64,000 nucleotides of DNA, from positions 62,001-126,000 of the forward strand of contig NZ_QYAC01000004.1 in the NCBI RefSeq assembly GCF_016758195.1, given 5' to 3'. A program made the position numbers and the translations under genes. This document shows positions 55,265-64,000 of the stretch, in pieces. How positions within the stretch are numbered: the stretch's first letter is position 1; every line of letters starts with the position of its first letter. The stretch comes from Leucobacter chromiireducens subsp. solipictus (GTDB lineage Bacteria > Actinomycetota > Actinomycetes > Actinomycetales > Microbacteriaceae). The notes beneath the pieces were generated by a model, which searched no databases, was not told the origin of the DNA, and saw only the letters and a list, made by a program, of their open reading frames with translations.

Positions 55265-57055
55265 TTATCGGGTGGCCGGCGCGGGATCCGCGGAGGGATC
55301 CAGGGCGTCCTCGTCGCGCGCGGACGCGGAGTCGATGCTGTCGCGCAGGGAGCCGGCCTTGATGCTGTCGGGCTCGCTGTCGATCCCCGCGGGCGCGGTG
55401 TCGATCCCCGTGGACTGCTCGGCCTCGACCGGATCGAAGTCGCCCGTGCGGACCTTGATCAGCGCGAAGTCGAAGCGCTCATTCTTCATCATGGTGAGCG
55501 CAACACAGACGATCGTGCTCACGGCGTAGGCCACCAGCGAGCCGGAGAGCACCGGATACAGGTGCAGGAACCCGATCGCGAACGGGGCCGCGGCAAGCGT
55601 GGAAACCGTGCCCACGATCAGCGCGACACGCTTGCCGAAGAAGCCAAACGCCATGAGCCCCAGCACGACGCCGATGCCGATCGTCGCGAGGACGTCGCTG
55701 GCAATGCCGAGACCGCCGCTCAGGTCGATCCACTCGAAGCGAACCGGGAGGAACGCCGCGAGCGCGACGATGACGGAGACGGTGAACGCCGCGTTCGTGA
55801 CCCGGTTCCAGTAGAAGCTCGCGATCACGGGGAACACGAGCGCGCCCCAGAGCGCGCCGACGAACACGAGCAGATCGAGGATGTTCAGCTGCGACCCGGC
55901 AAAGAAGATTCCCGCGGTGATCGCGACGATCATCGTGATCCGGCCGATCAGCACCATCGTGCGCGGGTTCGCGCGCGACTTGCCCGCGATGTTCTGACCG
56001 TAGATATCGGCCATCACGATCGAGGCGAGCGCCGTGAGATCCGCGTCCGCGGTCGAGGAGAGCGAGCCGATGATCATGATGAAGAACAGGGCGAGCAGGG
56101 CGGGGGTCAGGTAGGTCGCAGCCATTTGCGGGATCAGGTTGTTGACGTCGCCGCCCACCGGCTCGATCCCCGCGTAGAGCGCGATCACGCCGAGCATCCC
56201 AACCCCGATGATGGTGGCGCCGTACCCGAACGTCGCCGTGACGAAGGTCTTCTTGATGAGGTCTTCCCGGACCGCAAAGAGGCGCTGCGCGATCGTCTGG
56301 TTGCCAATCGCATACGCCAGCACGGCGGCGATGTACGGCGCGCCCTGGTTGAAGAAGGCATCGGATGAGAAGAAGTCGCCCTGCTGCGGCGTCAGGTTGT
56401 GCGCCCCGGTCTCGAAGAGGCTCGGACCACCGGCCGCGAAGAACACGACCGGGATGATGATCACCACGGCGCCGAGCATGAACACGACCTGCACGAAGTC
56501 CGTGAGCACCGAGGCGCGGAAGCCGGCCCAAATCGTGTACAGCAGCACGCCAGCCCCAATGCCGATCACGCCCTGCGTGAAGGTGAATGGGGAGAGCATG
56601 TCGATCAGCGCGCCACCCGCGATCAGGTTCGACGTCAGGCTGATGACGCTGCCGAGCACGTTCGAGCCGGCAAGCATCAGCTGACTCGAACGGCCGTGGC
56701 GGGCGAACATGACCTCGGCGATCGTGTGCGCGCGCGGTGCCACCTGCCGGATCCGGCGGCCAAAGGGGTAAATGAGCAGGATCATCAGGGCACCCCAGAG
56801 CCCATAGTGGATCGGGCCGGACAGCCCGTACTGGAACCCGGAAGTGGCGGAGGCGTACATCGACGCCGCCCAGATCCACGTCGCGGTCATGGAGGCCGCG
56901 GAGATCCCGAAGCCGATCTTTCCGCCGCCGGTCATGTAGCCGTCGGCGTTCTCGCGTTTGCGGCTGATGCGGAGCGAGATGATGAGGCTCGCGCCGAAAA
57001 ACAGAATGAAAAGAGCGAAGACAACGGGGCCCGAAAGCTGTTGCAGCTCAGTCAT
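55265..57055 (-). CDS. Sodium:solute symporter (SSS family)
   Basis: 596 aa, about 13-14 transmembrane helices up to residue 530, then an acidic Ser/Asp-rich cytosolic tail. The N-terminal GYMTGGGKIGFGISAASMTATWIWAASMY and TADADLTALASIVMADIYGQ (helix 8 region) are typical, and the arrangement resembles DUR3-like urea transporters. Substrate unproved. AAAGGAC lies 6 nt before the ATG. A CGGCAA/TTGCCG hairpin (57084-57097) lies just above the ribosome site. Confidence 0.88.
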   Translation of the reverse strand: MTELQQLSGPVVFALFILFFGASLIISLRISRKRENADGYMTGGGKIGFGISAASMTATWIWAASMYASATSGFQYGLSGPIHYGLWGALMILLIYPFGRRIRQVAPRAHTIAEVMFARHGRSSQLMLAGSNVLGSVISLTSNLIAGGALIDMLSPFTFTQGVIGIGAGVLLYTIWAGFRASVLTDFVQVVFMLGAVVIIIPVVFFAAGGPSLFETGAHNLTPQQGDFFSSDAFFNQGAPYIAAVLAYAIGNQTIAQRLFAVREDLIKKTFVTATFGYGATIIGVGMLGVIALYAGIEPVGGDVNNLIPQMAATYLTPALLALFFIMIIGSLSSTADADLTALASIVMADIYGQNIAGKSRANPRTMVLIGRITMIVAITAGIFFAGSQLNILDLLVFVGALWGALVFPVIASFYWNRVTNAAFTVSVIVALAAFLPVRFEWIDLSGGLGIASDVLATIGIGVVLGLMAFGFFGKRVALIVGTVSTLAAAPFAIGFLHLYPVLSGSLVAYAVSTIVCVALTMMKNERFDFALIKVRTGDFDPVEAEQSTGIDTAPAGIDSEPDSIKAGSLRDSIDSASARDEDALDPSADPAPATR

Positions 57056-57523
57056 GGTGAAGTCCTTTCAAAGTACGGAGGTCGGCAACTTTGCCGGGGA
57101 ACCGAAAGTGAAGGAAATCACGCTAAATGGGGATACAGCTCTTCGGGACGAACAGCTGGGAGTGGTCAATGAGGCGCCAGGGGCGGCGCAGGCGAGCGGA
57201 TCGGCGCGCGGGTGAGATAGGTCTTCCTTCCGACGTGGTGAGCCGGACCGGGGCGGCGTGCGTGGGGCGTCCGCGGTCTGGCACGTGGGCCGGACTGTCC
57301 GACGGGAACCCGGCGCTGGGCCGCGCGACGGCGGCGTGGCAGGCTCTGGGGTCCCCCCTCTATACCTAGTCGAGTTCCTGGCCCGAGTCCAGTCGAGCGG
57401 CGCGGAGCGGGGCGTGAGGGACGCCCCGCGCGGGCGTGGATCCGTGCCCGCGCCTGGGGTCCCCGCCCGTTCGTAACGATTGGTCACGCGCTGCGCCGTA
57501 GGCGGTCGCAGTCGGGACCCGGT
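57056..57523. other. 468-bp region upstream of the SSS gene, possible long leader
   Basis: No supported gene. TAGGTATAG near 57362-57370 on the minus strand could be a -10, which would give a leader of about 290 nt. A small hairpin, CGGCAA (57084-57089) with TTGCCG (57092-57097), precedes the ribosome site. No known riboswitch class was recognised. Confidence 0.4.
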
Positions 57524-57763
57524 TCAGTCCGCCCGAATCGAAAACAGCTCTCCGGGGGTGCACTCAAGCTCGCGGCACAGTGCGGACAGGGTCGTAAAGC
57601 GAATGGCCCGCGCACGATTGTTCTTCAGGATGGAGAGGTTCACCACACTCATGTCCACGCGTCGGGCGAGCTCCGCGAGCGTCATTTCGCGACGCGTGAG
57701 GAGCTCGTCGAGTCGACACTCAACGAGGTGATCGCTGTCCTCGGGCAGATCCGTGGGGGTCAT
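57524..57763 (-). CDS. Small XRE-family regulator (YozG-like)
   Basis: 79 aa, essentially one Cro/C1 helix-turn-helix: LDELLTRREMTLAELARRVD and NLSILKNNRARAIRFTTLS, then LCRELECTPGELFSIRAD. This is the form found downstream of DUF2975 membrane proteins. The ATG overlaps the DUF2975 stop (ATGA). It probably represses the pair through the TATCG sites at the promoter. Confidence 0.88.
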   Translation of the reverse strand: MTPTDLPEDSDHLVECRLDELLTRREMTLAELARRVDMSVVNLSILKNNRARAIRFTTLSALCRELECTPGELFSIRAD

Positions 57764-58374
57764 ACCGTCCCATCCTGATCGCGGGCGATCCGCTGCCCTG
57801 CGCGGAGCATTGCTTCGCACCACCCCACGAATAGGAGGAGCAAGATCGCCACAGTCCACGGGATCTCACTCCCCGCTGGCCAGTGTGTGGCTTCCAGGCC
57901 GAGCGCGTCGAGGCCGATGCGGGAGCCCACGCTGAGTGGAACGCGGGCACCGAGAACGAGCGCAAAAGCAAGCGTGAGAGCGAGCTGGAGGCGTCGGAGC
58001 GCCCCGCGATCGAAGAGTCCATGGGTGATCGCACGTTGCGCGAGCCAGGTGACCAGGGCGACCGCGACGGCGACCGCGAACGCGGGCAGAATTTCGCCGA
58101 GCCGCAGCCAAACAACCGAGTTCTCCGGGAGTGCCGAGGTCGCGAGTTGCGTGGTGAGGGTTCCGCCGTGGCCAACGAGGCCTCCGTCTTCGCCGATGGG
58201 CTGAGGCACAGCGATACTCACGCGCATGGGGAATGTTACGGTCGGGCTCGTCCCGCGAATCACCGCGTTGACCACGGCCCAGATCGCAATCCCCACCGCC
58301 GTGACGATGCCAACCCACCGGACGCGACGCAACTCGGTGCGTTCTGCGGACACTGGGGGAATCATGGAGGACAT
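57760..58374 (-). CDS. DUF2975 membrane protein
   Basis: 204 aa with four transmembrane helices (about 20-40, 95-115, 135-155, 175-195) and a large extracytoplasmic loop after the first. DUF2975 proteins are consistently paired with YozG-like HTH proteins, which suggests a membrane-bound sensor or anti-regulator; mechanism unknown. ATG 58374 lies 6 nt after TACGAT. Confidence 0.85.
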   Translation of the reverse strand: MSSMIPPVSAERTELRRVRWVGIVTAVGIAIWAVVNAVIRGTSPTVTFPMRVSIAVPQPIGEDGGLVGHGGTLTTQLATSALPENSVVWLRLGEILPAFAVAVAVALVTWLAQRAITHGLFDRGALRRLQLALTLAFALVLGARVPLSVGSRIGLDALGLEATHWPAGSEIPWTVAILLLLFVGWCEAMLRAGQRIARDQDGTV

Positions 58375-58415
58375 GCTCCGATCGTATCGGTTATCGATAC
58401 TATCGACAAGCGATA
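58375..58415 (-). promoter_or_regulatory. DUF2975-XRE promoter with TATCG operator cluster
   Basis: -35 TTGTCG (58409-58404), 17-nt spacer, -10 TACGAT (58386-58381), 6 nt, ATG. TATCG occurs at 58385-58389, 58392-58396 and 58401-58405 and its complement CGATA at 58411-58415; TATCGATA at 58392-58399 is a perfect palindrome. The sites cover both promoter hexamers, as expected for autorepression by the XRE protein. Confidence 0.6.
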
Positions 58416-58489
58416 TGCTTCAGGACTCGGAAGTCGGCCAGCTCGCGTGCAAGCCCCGGGCCCCGCCGCGGCGCGCTGCCCGGGAGCGA

Positions 58490-59695
58490 CTAGTCTGCGG
58501 CCGGGAACCGCGCCGGGAGCGGGAGGTTCCCCACGCCGGAGGCGCGGACCTCGTCGAACCCCTGCCACGCGGCGGCCCGCGCGAGGAGCGCGACCGCAGC
58601 CTCGGCGGTGCGCGCCGGTGCCCCCACCTCCTCCTGCCACGCGGCCTGCACCAGCAGCGCGCGGCCGGCCCGATCAGCCTTGAGGTCGATGCGCCCCGCC
58701 ATCACTCCGCCCACGAGCAGCGGCAGGCAATAGTAGCCGTACTGCCGCTGCGCCTGCGGGGTGTAGATCTCGATGCGGTAGTGGAAGTCGAACATGCGCT
58801 CCGCGCGCGGCCGGAACCACACCACCGGGTCGAACGGCGTGAGCAGCGCGTCGGGCGCAAGCCGGGACGGAACGCGCGCCTCGCGGTGCAACCATGCGGG
58901 CTGCGGGCTGCCACCCCGGTCGTCCCAGCCGCGGACGCGCACGGGCACGAGCTCACCGGCATCTTCGAGGTCGCGCACCGCCACGCGTGCCTCCGCCGTC
59001 TTCAGCCGGTGGTAGTCCGCGAGGTCCGGCAGGGTGGCGATGCCCAGCGATCGTGCCGCCTGTGCGACGAGGGTGCGCTGCGCCTCCGCACGATCCGGCG
59101 GTGGGAGGAGCGCGGCGGGTGGCAGCGCATGCTCCGCGAGCGCGTACCGGCGCTGGAAGCCCTCGCGTCCCGCCGAGACGACCTCGCCCGTGGCGAAGAG
59201 CAGCTCGACGGCGCGCTTGGTGTCGCTCCAGTCCCACCAGGGACCGCGTGTGGCCCGCGGGCCGTCTTCGAGTTCCCGCACGAGCCGGGGCTGCCCATCG
59301 GCAAGCTGTGCGCGCACGCGGTCGACGGCCGGCGCGAGCTCCGCCGTTCGGCCGGTCCGCTCAAAACGGTCGCGAAAGTCGGCCATCCGCCACGCGAACA
59401 GCGGCCGATCCGTGGCCGGGATGAAGGCGGCCTCGTGGGCCCAGTACTCGGTGTACTCGCCACTGCGCCACAGCAGCCGATCGAGCGCCGCGGGATCATA
59501 GCCACCGTGCCGGGAAAACACCGGGAGGTAATGACTGCGCGCGAACACGTTCACGGAGTCGATCTGCAGCACGTGCAGCCGCGACAGCGCCGGATCAAAC
59601 GGCCGGCGCTGCCGCAGCCGCGGGGTCTGCGTGAAGCCCTGCGCCGCGAGCGCAACGCGGCGCGCCTCAGCGGGGCTGAGCGTGTCGCGGCTCAT
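58490..59695 (-). CDS. HTH_42 family DNA glycosylase (AlkX/YcaQ-like)
   Basis: 401 aa. Winged-helix repeats of the AlkZ/YcaQ superfamily; LSRLHVLQIDSVNVFARSHY contains the catalytic QxD (Gln44, Asp46) of the YcaQ/AlkX branch, which unhooks interstrand crosslinks. The C-terminal beta domain FDPVVWFRPRAERMFDFHYRIEIY is conserved. It adds a repair activity to a window that also holds uvrABC. Start ATG 59695. Confidence 0.85.
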   Translation of the reverse strand: MSRDTLSPAEARRVALAAQGFTQTPRLRQRRPFDPALSRLHVLQIDSVNVFARSHYLPVFSRHGGYDPAALDRLLWRSGEYTEYWAHEAAFIPATDRPLFAWRMADFRDRFERTGRTAELAPAVDRVRAQLADGQPRLVRELEDGPRATRGPWWDWSDTKRAVELLFATGEVVSAGREGFQRRYALAEHALPPAALLPPPDRAEAQRTLVAQAARSLGIATLPDLADYHRLKTAEARVAVRDLEDAGELVPVRVRGWDDRGGSPQPAWLHREARVPSRLAPDALLTPFDPVVWFRPRAERMFDFHYRIEIYTPQAQRQYGYYCLPLLVGGVMAGRIDLKADRAGRALLVQAAWQEEVGAPARTAEAAVALLARAAAWQGFDEVRASGVGNLPLPARFPAAD

Positions 59696-59719
59696 CGGCG
59701 GTGGGCAAATAGTGTCGGA

Positions 59720-60136
59720 CTACGCGAACCAGAGGGCGAGCTCGCGCTCCGCCGACAGCGTCGAGTCCGAGCCGTGCACCAGGTTCTGCTGCACCGCGAC
59801 GCCCCAGTCACGGCCCAGGTCGCCGCGGATCGTGCCGGGCGCGGCGGTGGTCGGGTCCGTGGCACCTGCGAGCGAGCGGAAGCCCTCGATGACACGATCC
59901 CCTTCGGCGCGCACGGCGACGATCGGGCCCGAGGACATGAACTCGAGCAGCGGCTCGAAGAACGGCTTGCCCTCGTGCTCGGCGTAGTGCTCCGCAAGCA
60001 GCTCGCGGCTCGCGGTGACCATGCGAAGATCGGTGATCCGGTATCCCTTCGCCTCGACGCGGCGAAGGATCTCCCCGCTCAGGCCACGGGCGACGCCATC
60101 GGGCTTGACCAGGATGAGGGTTTCTTCAGCGGACAT
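59720..60136 (-). CDS. ndk: Nucleoside diphosphate kinase
   Basis: 138 aa. ETLILVKPDGV at the start and the active-site His121 in NLVHGSDS are canonical. It balances NTP pools by phosphotransfer. GAGGAG lies 6 nt before ATG 60136; TAGACT near 60187 could be its own -10. It closes the ileS-folC-DUF4233-ndk series. Confidence 0.95.
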   Translation of the reverse strand: MSAEETLILVKPDGVARGLSGEILRRVEAKGYRITDLRMVTASRELLAEHYAEHEGKPFFEPLLEFMSSGPIVAVRAEGDRVIEGFRSLAGATDPTTAAPGTIRGDLGRDWGVAVQQNLVHGSDSTLSAERELALWFA

Positions 60137-60189
60137 GCAGCTCCTCAGTTGCGAACGACTTGTGGGCGCACCGCGCCCCAGCGTCAAGT

Positions 60190-60660
60190 CTAGCCCTGCG
60201 CCGCGATCCAAGCGGCTCGGTCACGGTCCATCTGGCTGCCCTTCACCATGCAGTACACCCACAGCGCGGTGAAGAGGATCCCGACGATGAGCGCCATCGG
60301 CAGCAGGAACGCGGTCGCGAGCATCAGCCCGTGCACGACCCAGCCGATCCGGATGCCGAGCTGGCCACGGCGCATCAGGGCGAGGCCCAAGATGATCACC
60401 ACGGCGAGTCCGCCGCCCAGGTACAGGCCGAGCTCGCGCGGCTCGAGCGTGCCGAGGCCATACAGCGTGAGCCCGATGAGCACGACGACGATGAGCTCGA
60501 AGCCGAGCACGATCGATGCGAGTGAGCGCTGGGTCGAGGTGACCCCGCTCCGCGCTCCCGAGATGCGCATCGCGGAGTTGTGGGCCATGGTCTCCGACGG
60601 GGAGAGCACCAGCTCGGGCTCCTCCGGCTCGATCGGCGTTCCGGAAGGCGTGCGGCTCAT
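60190..60660 (-). CDS. DUF4233 membrane protein
   Basis: 156 aa. STQRSLASIVLGFELIVVVL is the DUF4233 landmark, followed by four hydrophobic helices. The family is almost always between folC and ndk in actinobacteria and has no assigned function. ATG overlaps the folC stop (ATGA). Confidence 0.88.
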   Translation of the reverse strand: MSRTPSGTPIEPEEPELVLSPSETMAHNSAMRISGARSGVTSTQRSLASIVLGFELIVVVLIGLTLYGLGTLEPRELGLYLGGGLAVVIILGLALMRRGQLGIRIGWVVHGLMLATAFLLPMALIVGILFTALWVYCMVKGSQMDRDRAAWIAAQG

Positions 60661-62003
60661 GCGGTCCCCCAACCCTCGGCGCGGGCGAAGGCGATCGCTT
60701 CACCCGCGAGCACGACCGATCCCACGACGAGCACGCCGCGACCGGGTGACCGACCCGCCCACGCCCGGGCCTCGTCCAGGGCCTCGGGGAGAGACTCGGC
60801 GAGCTCTACGGGCGTGTCGGGGATCTCGGCGAGCGCGATCTCGCGGAGATCCGAGGCGCTGCTGGAGCGCTCGGAGTCGACGGGGGTGAGGGTCACGCGA
60901 TGCGCGATCGGGGCGAGGGCCCGCAGTACCCCCGCGGCATCCTTCTCGGTGAGCACGCCGATGACGAGGGCGAGTTCCTCGAAGCTGAAGGACTCGGCGA
61001 CGGCGCGGGCGAGTGCCTCGGCGCCGTGCGGATTGTGCGCGGCGTCCACGTACACGACCGGCTCGGTGCCGATCAGCTGGAGCCGGCCGGGCGACACGAG
61101 CTGCCCGAACCCCTCCTCCAGGACCTCCTCGGAGATCGCGCGCTCGCCCCCGAAGAACGCCTCGACCGCGGCGATCGCGAGCGTCGCGTTCTCGGCTTGG
61201 TGGTGCCCGAACAGCGGGACGAAGGTGGGCGCGTAGCTGCCGCCCGTCAGACCCGCAACGGTGACCACGCGGCCGCCCACCGCGAGTCGGTCGTCGGTGA
61301 GGCCGAAGTCTTCCCCGGCGACCGCGATGCGTGCGCCGTGTTGCTCGGCCGCGGCCCGGAGCTCGGCGAGCGCCGCCGGATCCTGCGCCGCGGTCACCAC
61401 CGTGCTGCCCGGTTTGATGATGCCGGCCTTCGTCCGCGCGATCGTCTCGACGTCGTGGCCGAGAATCGCGGTGTGGTCGAGGTCGATCGGCGTGATCACG
61501 GCGACCTGGGCCGTCGCGATGTTGGTCGCGTCCCACTCGCCGCCCATCCCGACCTCGATGACGGCGACGTCGACCGGAGCGTCCGCAAACGCCGCGAACG
61601 CGAGCACCGCGAGGGCCTCGAAGAACGTGATGGGGCCCTGACCATCGGCCGTGAGCTCCGCGTCCACGAGCGCGAGGGGGGCCTGCAGCTCCGCCCACGC
61701 CTCCGCGAGCGGTTCCGCTGCGATCGGGGTGCCATCGAGCTGGAAACGCTCGGTGAAGTCGACAAGGTGCGGGCTCGTGAAGAGGCCCGTGCGCAAGCCG
61801 TGCGCGCGCAGCAGGGACTCGATCGCTCGAGCGGTCGAGGTCTTGCCGTTGGTGCCGGCGACCTGCACCACGGGGAAGGAGAGCTGCGGGGTGCCCGCGA
61901 GCTCCGCGAGCCGGCGCACCGGTTCGATCCGGGGCCGCGGGTTCGCCTCCCCCACGCGTTCGAGCAGTTCCGCGTAGACGCGGGCCGCGGGATCCTGAGT
62001 CAT
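60657..62003 (-). CDS. folC: Folylpolyglutamate / dihydrofolate synthase
   Basis: 448 aa Mur-ligase-type enzyme. ATP loop GTNGKTST (50-57), [13 protein letters not shown] for folate binding and the C-terminal domain [15 protein letters not shown]. It adds glutamate to dihydropteroate or folate. ATG 62003 overlaps the ileS stop (ATGA), which decides the start over an upstream in-frame GTG/ATG. Confidence 0.94.
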   Translation of the reverse strand: MTQDPAARVYAELLERVGEANPRPRIEPVRRLAELAGTPQLSFPVVQVAGTNGKTSTARAIESLLRAHGLRTGLFTSPHLVDFTERFQLDGTPIAAEPLAEAWAELQAPLALVDAELTADGQGPITFFEALAVLAFAAFADAPVDVAVIEVGMGGEWDATNIATAQVAVITPIDLDHTAILGHDVETIARTKAGIIKPGSTVVTAAQDPAALAELRAAAEQHGARIAVAGEDFGLTDDRLAVGGRVVTVAGLTGGSYAPTFVPLFGHHQAENATLAIAAVEAFFGGERAISEEVLEEGFGQLVSPGRLQLIGTEPVVYVDAAHNPHGAEALARAVAESFSFEELALVIGVLTEKDAAGVLRALAPIAHRVTLTPVDSERSSSASDLREIALAEIPDTPVELAESLPEALDEARAWAGRSPGRGVLVVGSVVLAGEAIAFARAEGWGTA

Positions 62004-64000
62004 CGTGTCTCTCCCTGCGTCCAACCCTCGGGCGCATCCAGGCCCGTGGTGTCGATGGTGATGATGAGCGGGCTCTTCGCGACGCCCAGGGCGCGGGCGC
62101 CGGAGATGAAGACGCCCCCACCCGGGGAGGTCACCTCATCGACGACGAGGTCGACGCCGAGCGTGCCCTCCACGGCGAAGCCCGCCGCGAGCGTTTCGGC
62201 CGCAATGAGCGCCCCGTGCGCCTGCAGCGCCGGCACGTGTTCCGGATCGACGTTCAGCGCGAGCACGATCCGATCGCTCACCTCGAGCCCGGCCTGCTTG
62301 CGCGCCTCCTGCACCGCGCGGATCGCATCGCGCGCGATCCCCTCGGCCTCCAACTCGTCGGTCGTCTCCGTATCGAGCAACACGAAGCCACCGCCCGGCA
62401 GCAGTCCGAGCGCCGGCCCCCCATCGGTGTCGTCGCCGACCCGGAGGGTGAGTTCGTACTCGTGGGGCTCGAGGGCGATCCCGCCCGCGACCACGACGCC
62501 GTCGGTTTCCGCCCAGTCGCCGGACTTTGCTGCCTTGATCGCGGCCTGCACCTGCTTGCCGAGGCGCGGGCCCGCCGCGCGGGCATTCACGGCGAGGGTG
62601 TGCACGATCCCGTGATCCGCGGCGCTCGTGGGGGTCTGCGCGATCAGGCGCACGGCCTTCACGTTGAGCTCCTCCCGGAGGATGTCCGCGAACGGTTCGA
62701 TCGCCTCCGGATTCGCCGTGACGACCGTGAGCTCGGCGAGCGGGAGCCGCACGCGCAGCCGTCGGGACTTCCGCAGCGAGAGCGCCTGGGAGGTGATCTG
62801 GCGCACCTCGTCCATGGCGTCAACGAGCTCCGGCGCGCTCGGGAACTCCGCGGCGTCCGGCCAGTCCGTCAGGTGCACGGAGCGACCGCCGGTGAGCCCG
62901 CGCCAGAGTTCTTCGGTGACCAGCGGCGCGAGCGGTGCCGCGACCCGCGCGACCGTTTCGAGGACCGTGTACAGGGTATGGAAGGCCTGCGCGTTCTCCG
63001 GCTTCCCGGTGTCGCCCTGCGTGCCCTCCCAGAAGCGGTCGCGGGAGCGCCGAACGTACCAGTTCGTGAGCACCTCGGCGAACGCGCGCAGCGATTCGGC
63101 GGCGGAGGTGGTGTCGAGCCCCTCGTAGTGCCGTTGCGCGTCCCGCACCAGATCGCCCGTCTTCGCGAGGATGTACCGGTCGAGCGGATCGCTCGAGTCC
63201 GTGCGGCGCTCCGCGGTGAAGCCGTCCGCGTTCGCGTACAGGCTGAAGAAGTACCAGCTGCTCCACAGCGGCAGGATGAACTGGCGGACCCCCTCGCGGA
63301 TGCCCTCCTCGGTCACGATGAGGTTGCCGCCGCGAACGACGGGTGAGGCCATCAGGAACCAGCGCATCGCGTCGGAGCCGTCGCGGGTGAACACCTCGTT
63401 CACATCGGGATAGTTCTGCAGCGACTTCGACATCTTGTTGCCATCCGAGCCGAGCACAATGCCGTGGCTGATGACGTTCTTGAATGCGGGCCGGTCGAAC
63501 AGGGCGGTGGCGAGCACGTGCTGGACGTAGAACCAACCGCGCGTCTGCCCGATGTACTCGACGATGAAGTCGGCAGGCTGGTGCGTGTCGAACCACTCCT
63601 GGTTCTCGAACGGGTAGTGCGCCTGCGCGAACGGCATCGAGGCCGAGTCGAACCAGACGTCGAGGACGTCCTCGATCCGGCGCATCGTTGACGCGCCGCT
63701 GGGGTCGTCGGGGTTCGGGCGCGTCAGGTCGTCGATGTACGGCCGGTGGAGATCGACCTCGCCCGCCGCGTTGCGCGGGAGGGTGCCGAAGTCCGCCTCG
63801 AGCTCCGCGATCGAGCCGTAGACGTCGACGCGCGGGAAATCGGGGTTGTCGCTCTTCCACACCGGAATCGGGCTCCCCCAGAACCGGTTGCGACTGATCG
63901 ACCAGTCGCGTGCGCCCTCGAGCCATTTCCCGAACTGACCGTGCTTGACGTTCTCGGGGACCCAAGTGATCTCCTCGTTGACCTCGAGCAGGCGCTGCTT
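62000..64000 (-). CDS. ileS: Isoleucyl-tRNA synthetase (5' end outside window)
   Basis: 666 C-terminal residues are visible of an enzyme usually near 1,050-1,100. [16 protein letters not shown], then [13 protein letters not shown] and GNKMSKS (near 63422-63440) form the class I catalytic core; a helical anticodon-binding domain follows. The C-terminus lacks the Cys zinc site of the E. coli-type enzyme, so this looks like the eukaryote-like (IleS2) class, a class associated with lower mupirocin sensitivity. Its stop overlaps folC. Confidence 0.93.
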   Translation of the reverse strand, partial: KQRLLEVNEEITWVPENVKHGQFGKWLEGARDWSISRNRFWGSPIPVWKSDNPDFPRVDVYGSIAELEADFGTLPRNAAGEVDLHRPYIDDLTRPNPDDPSGASTMRRIEDVLDVWFDSASMPFAQAHYPFENQEWFDTHQPADFIVEYIGQTRGWFYVQHVLATALFDRPAFKNVISHGIVLGSDGNKMSKSLQNYPDVNEVFTRDGSDAMRWFLMASPVVRGGNLIVTEEGIREGVRQFILPLWSSWYFFSLYANADGFTAERRTDSSDPLDRYILAKTGDLVRDAQRHYEGLDTTSAAESLRAFAEVLTNWYVRRSRDRFWEGTQGDTGKPENAQAFHTLYTVLETVARVAAPLAPLVTEELWRGLTGGRSVHLTDWPDAAEFPSAPELVDAMDEVRQITSQALSLRKSRRLRVRLPLAELTVVTANPEAIEPFADILREELNVKAVRLIAQTPTSAADHGIVHTLAVNARAAGPRLGKQVQAAIKAAKSGDWAETDGVVVAGGIALEPHEYELTLRVGDDTDGGPALGLLPGGGFVLLDTETTDELEAEGIARDAIRAVQEARKQAGLEVSDRIVLALNVDPEHVPALQAHGALIAAETLAAGFAVEGTLGVDLVVDEVTSPGGGVFISGARALGVAKSPLIITIDTTGLDAPEGWTQGETR

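Noticed and set aside
57056-57370. Guanidine or other known riboswitch upstream of the SSS gene
   Set aside because: No conserved core motif could be recognised by eye; left as an unassigned leader.

Overview
The window is high-GC actinobacterial chromosome. RbpA, WhiA, DUF3099, DUF4233, a 13E12-type DUF222-HNH protein, a suf cluster with an embedded Rieske ferredoxin, and the order ctaB-tkt-tal-pgi ... rbpA-secG-tpiA-pgk ... whiA-rapZ-uvrC-uvrA all point to Microbacteriaceae, probably Leucobacter or a close relative. The genus is an inference from gene content and style; no database was searched. Both edges cut genes: an ABC importer at the left and ileS at the right.

Layout. 1-5.3 kb: a TauABC/SsuABC-type importer whose permease and ATPase are one fused reading frame, its lipoprotein binding protein, a divergent cysteine-rich Crp/Fnr regulator with a palindrome between them, a small cupin, then a horizontally acquired RhuM-Fic gene killed by two in-frame stops. 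5.3-13.9 kb: accessory transporters and regulators (MFS + MerR, an orphan HTH protein with operator-like repeats, MerR + GNAT divergent from a SulP carrier) and a coupled run of alpha/beta hydrolase, SpoU methyltransferase and PAP2 phosphatase. 14-20.7 kb: housekeeping genes (exonuclease, zinc-free L31, serB, fabG, SURF1).

20.8-31.7 kb: ABC-F, the suf operon (sufB-sufD-Rieske-sufC-DUF59, no sufS/sufU), divergent ctaA, a repeat-rich 0.87 kb gap, ctaB and tkt. 31.8-42 kb: tal, pgi, rbpA, secG, tpiA, pgk, sodA, whiA, rapZ. The zwf-opcA-pgl cassette, gap and yvcK normally expected in this neighbourhood are absent from it. 42-45 kb: uvrC and uvrA under a LexA-box promoter. 45.3-50.3 kb: an unrecognised CxxC protein, a siderophore-interacting reductase with two inverted repeats before it, a 1.1 kb gap full of simple repeats, and a DUF222-HNH gene swollen by low-complexity inserts, with a LexA-like box upstream. 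50.5-64 kb: VOC protein, AraC, uvrB (LexA box), an SDR pseudogene, an SSS symporter with a 45-residue membrane partner, a DUF2975-XRE pair, an AlkX/YcaQ-like glycosylase, and ndk, DUF4233, folC, ileS.

Two threads run through the window. First, twelve genes carry a TANNNT hexamer exactly 6 or 7 nt before their start codon, which is the geometry of leaderless transcripts. Second, genes in operons are joined by ATGA, GTGA or TAATG overlaps. Terminators are mostly perfect 15-17 bp stems between convergent or consecutive units. No rRNA, tRNA, CRISPR array, intact insertion sequence or prophage was seen.
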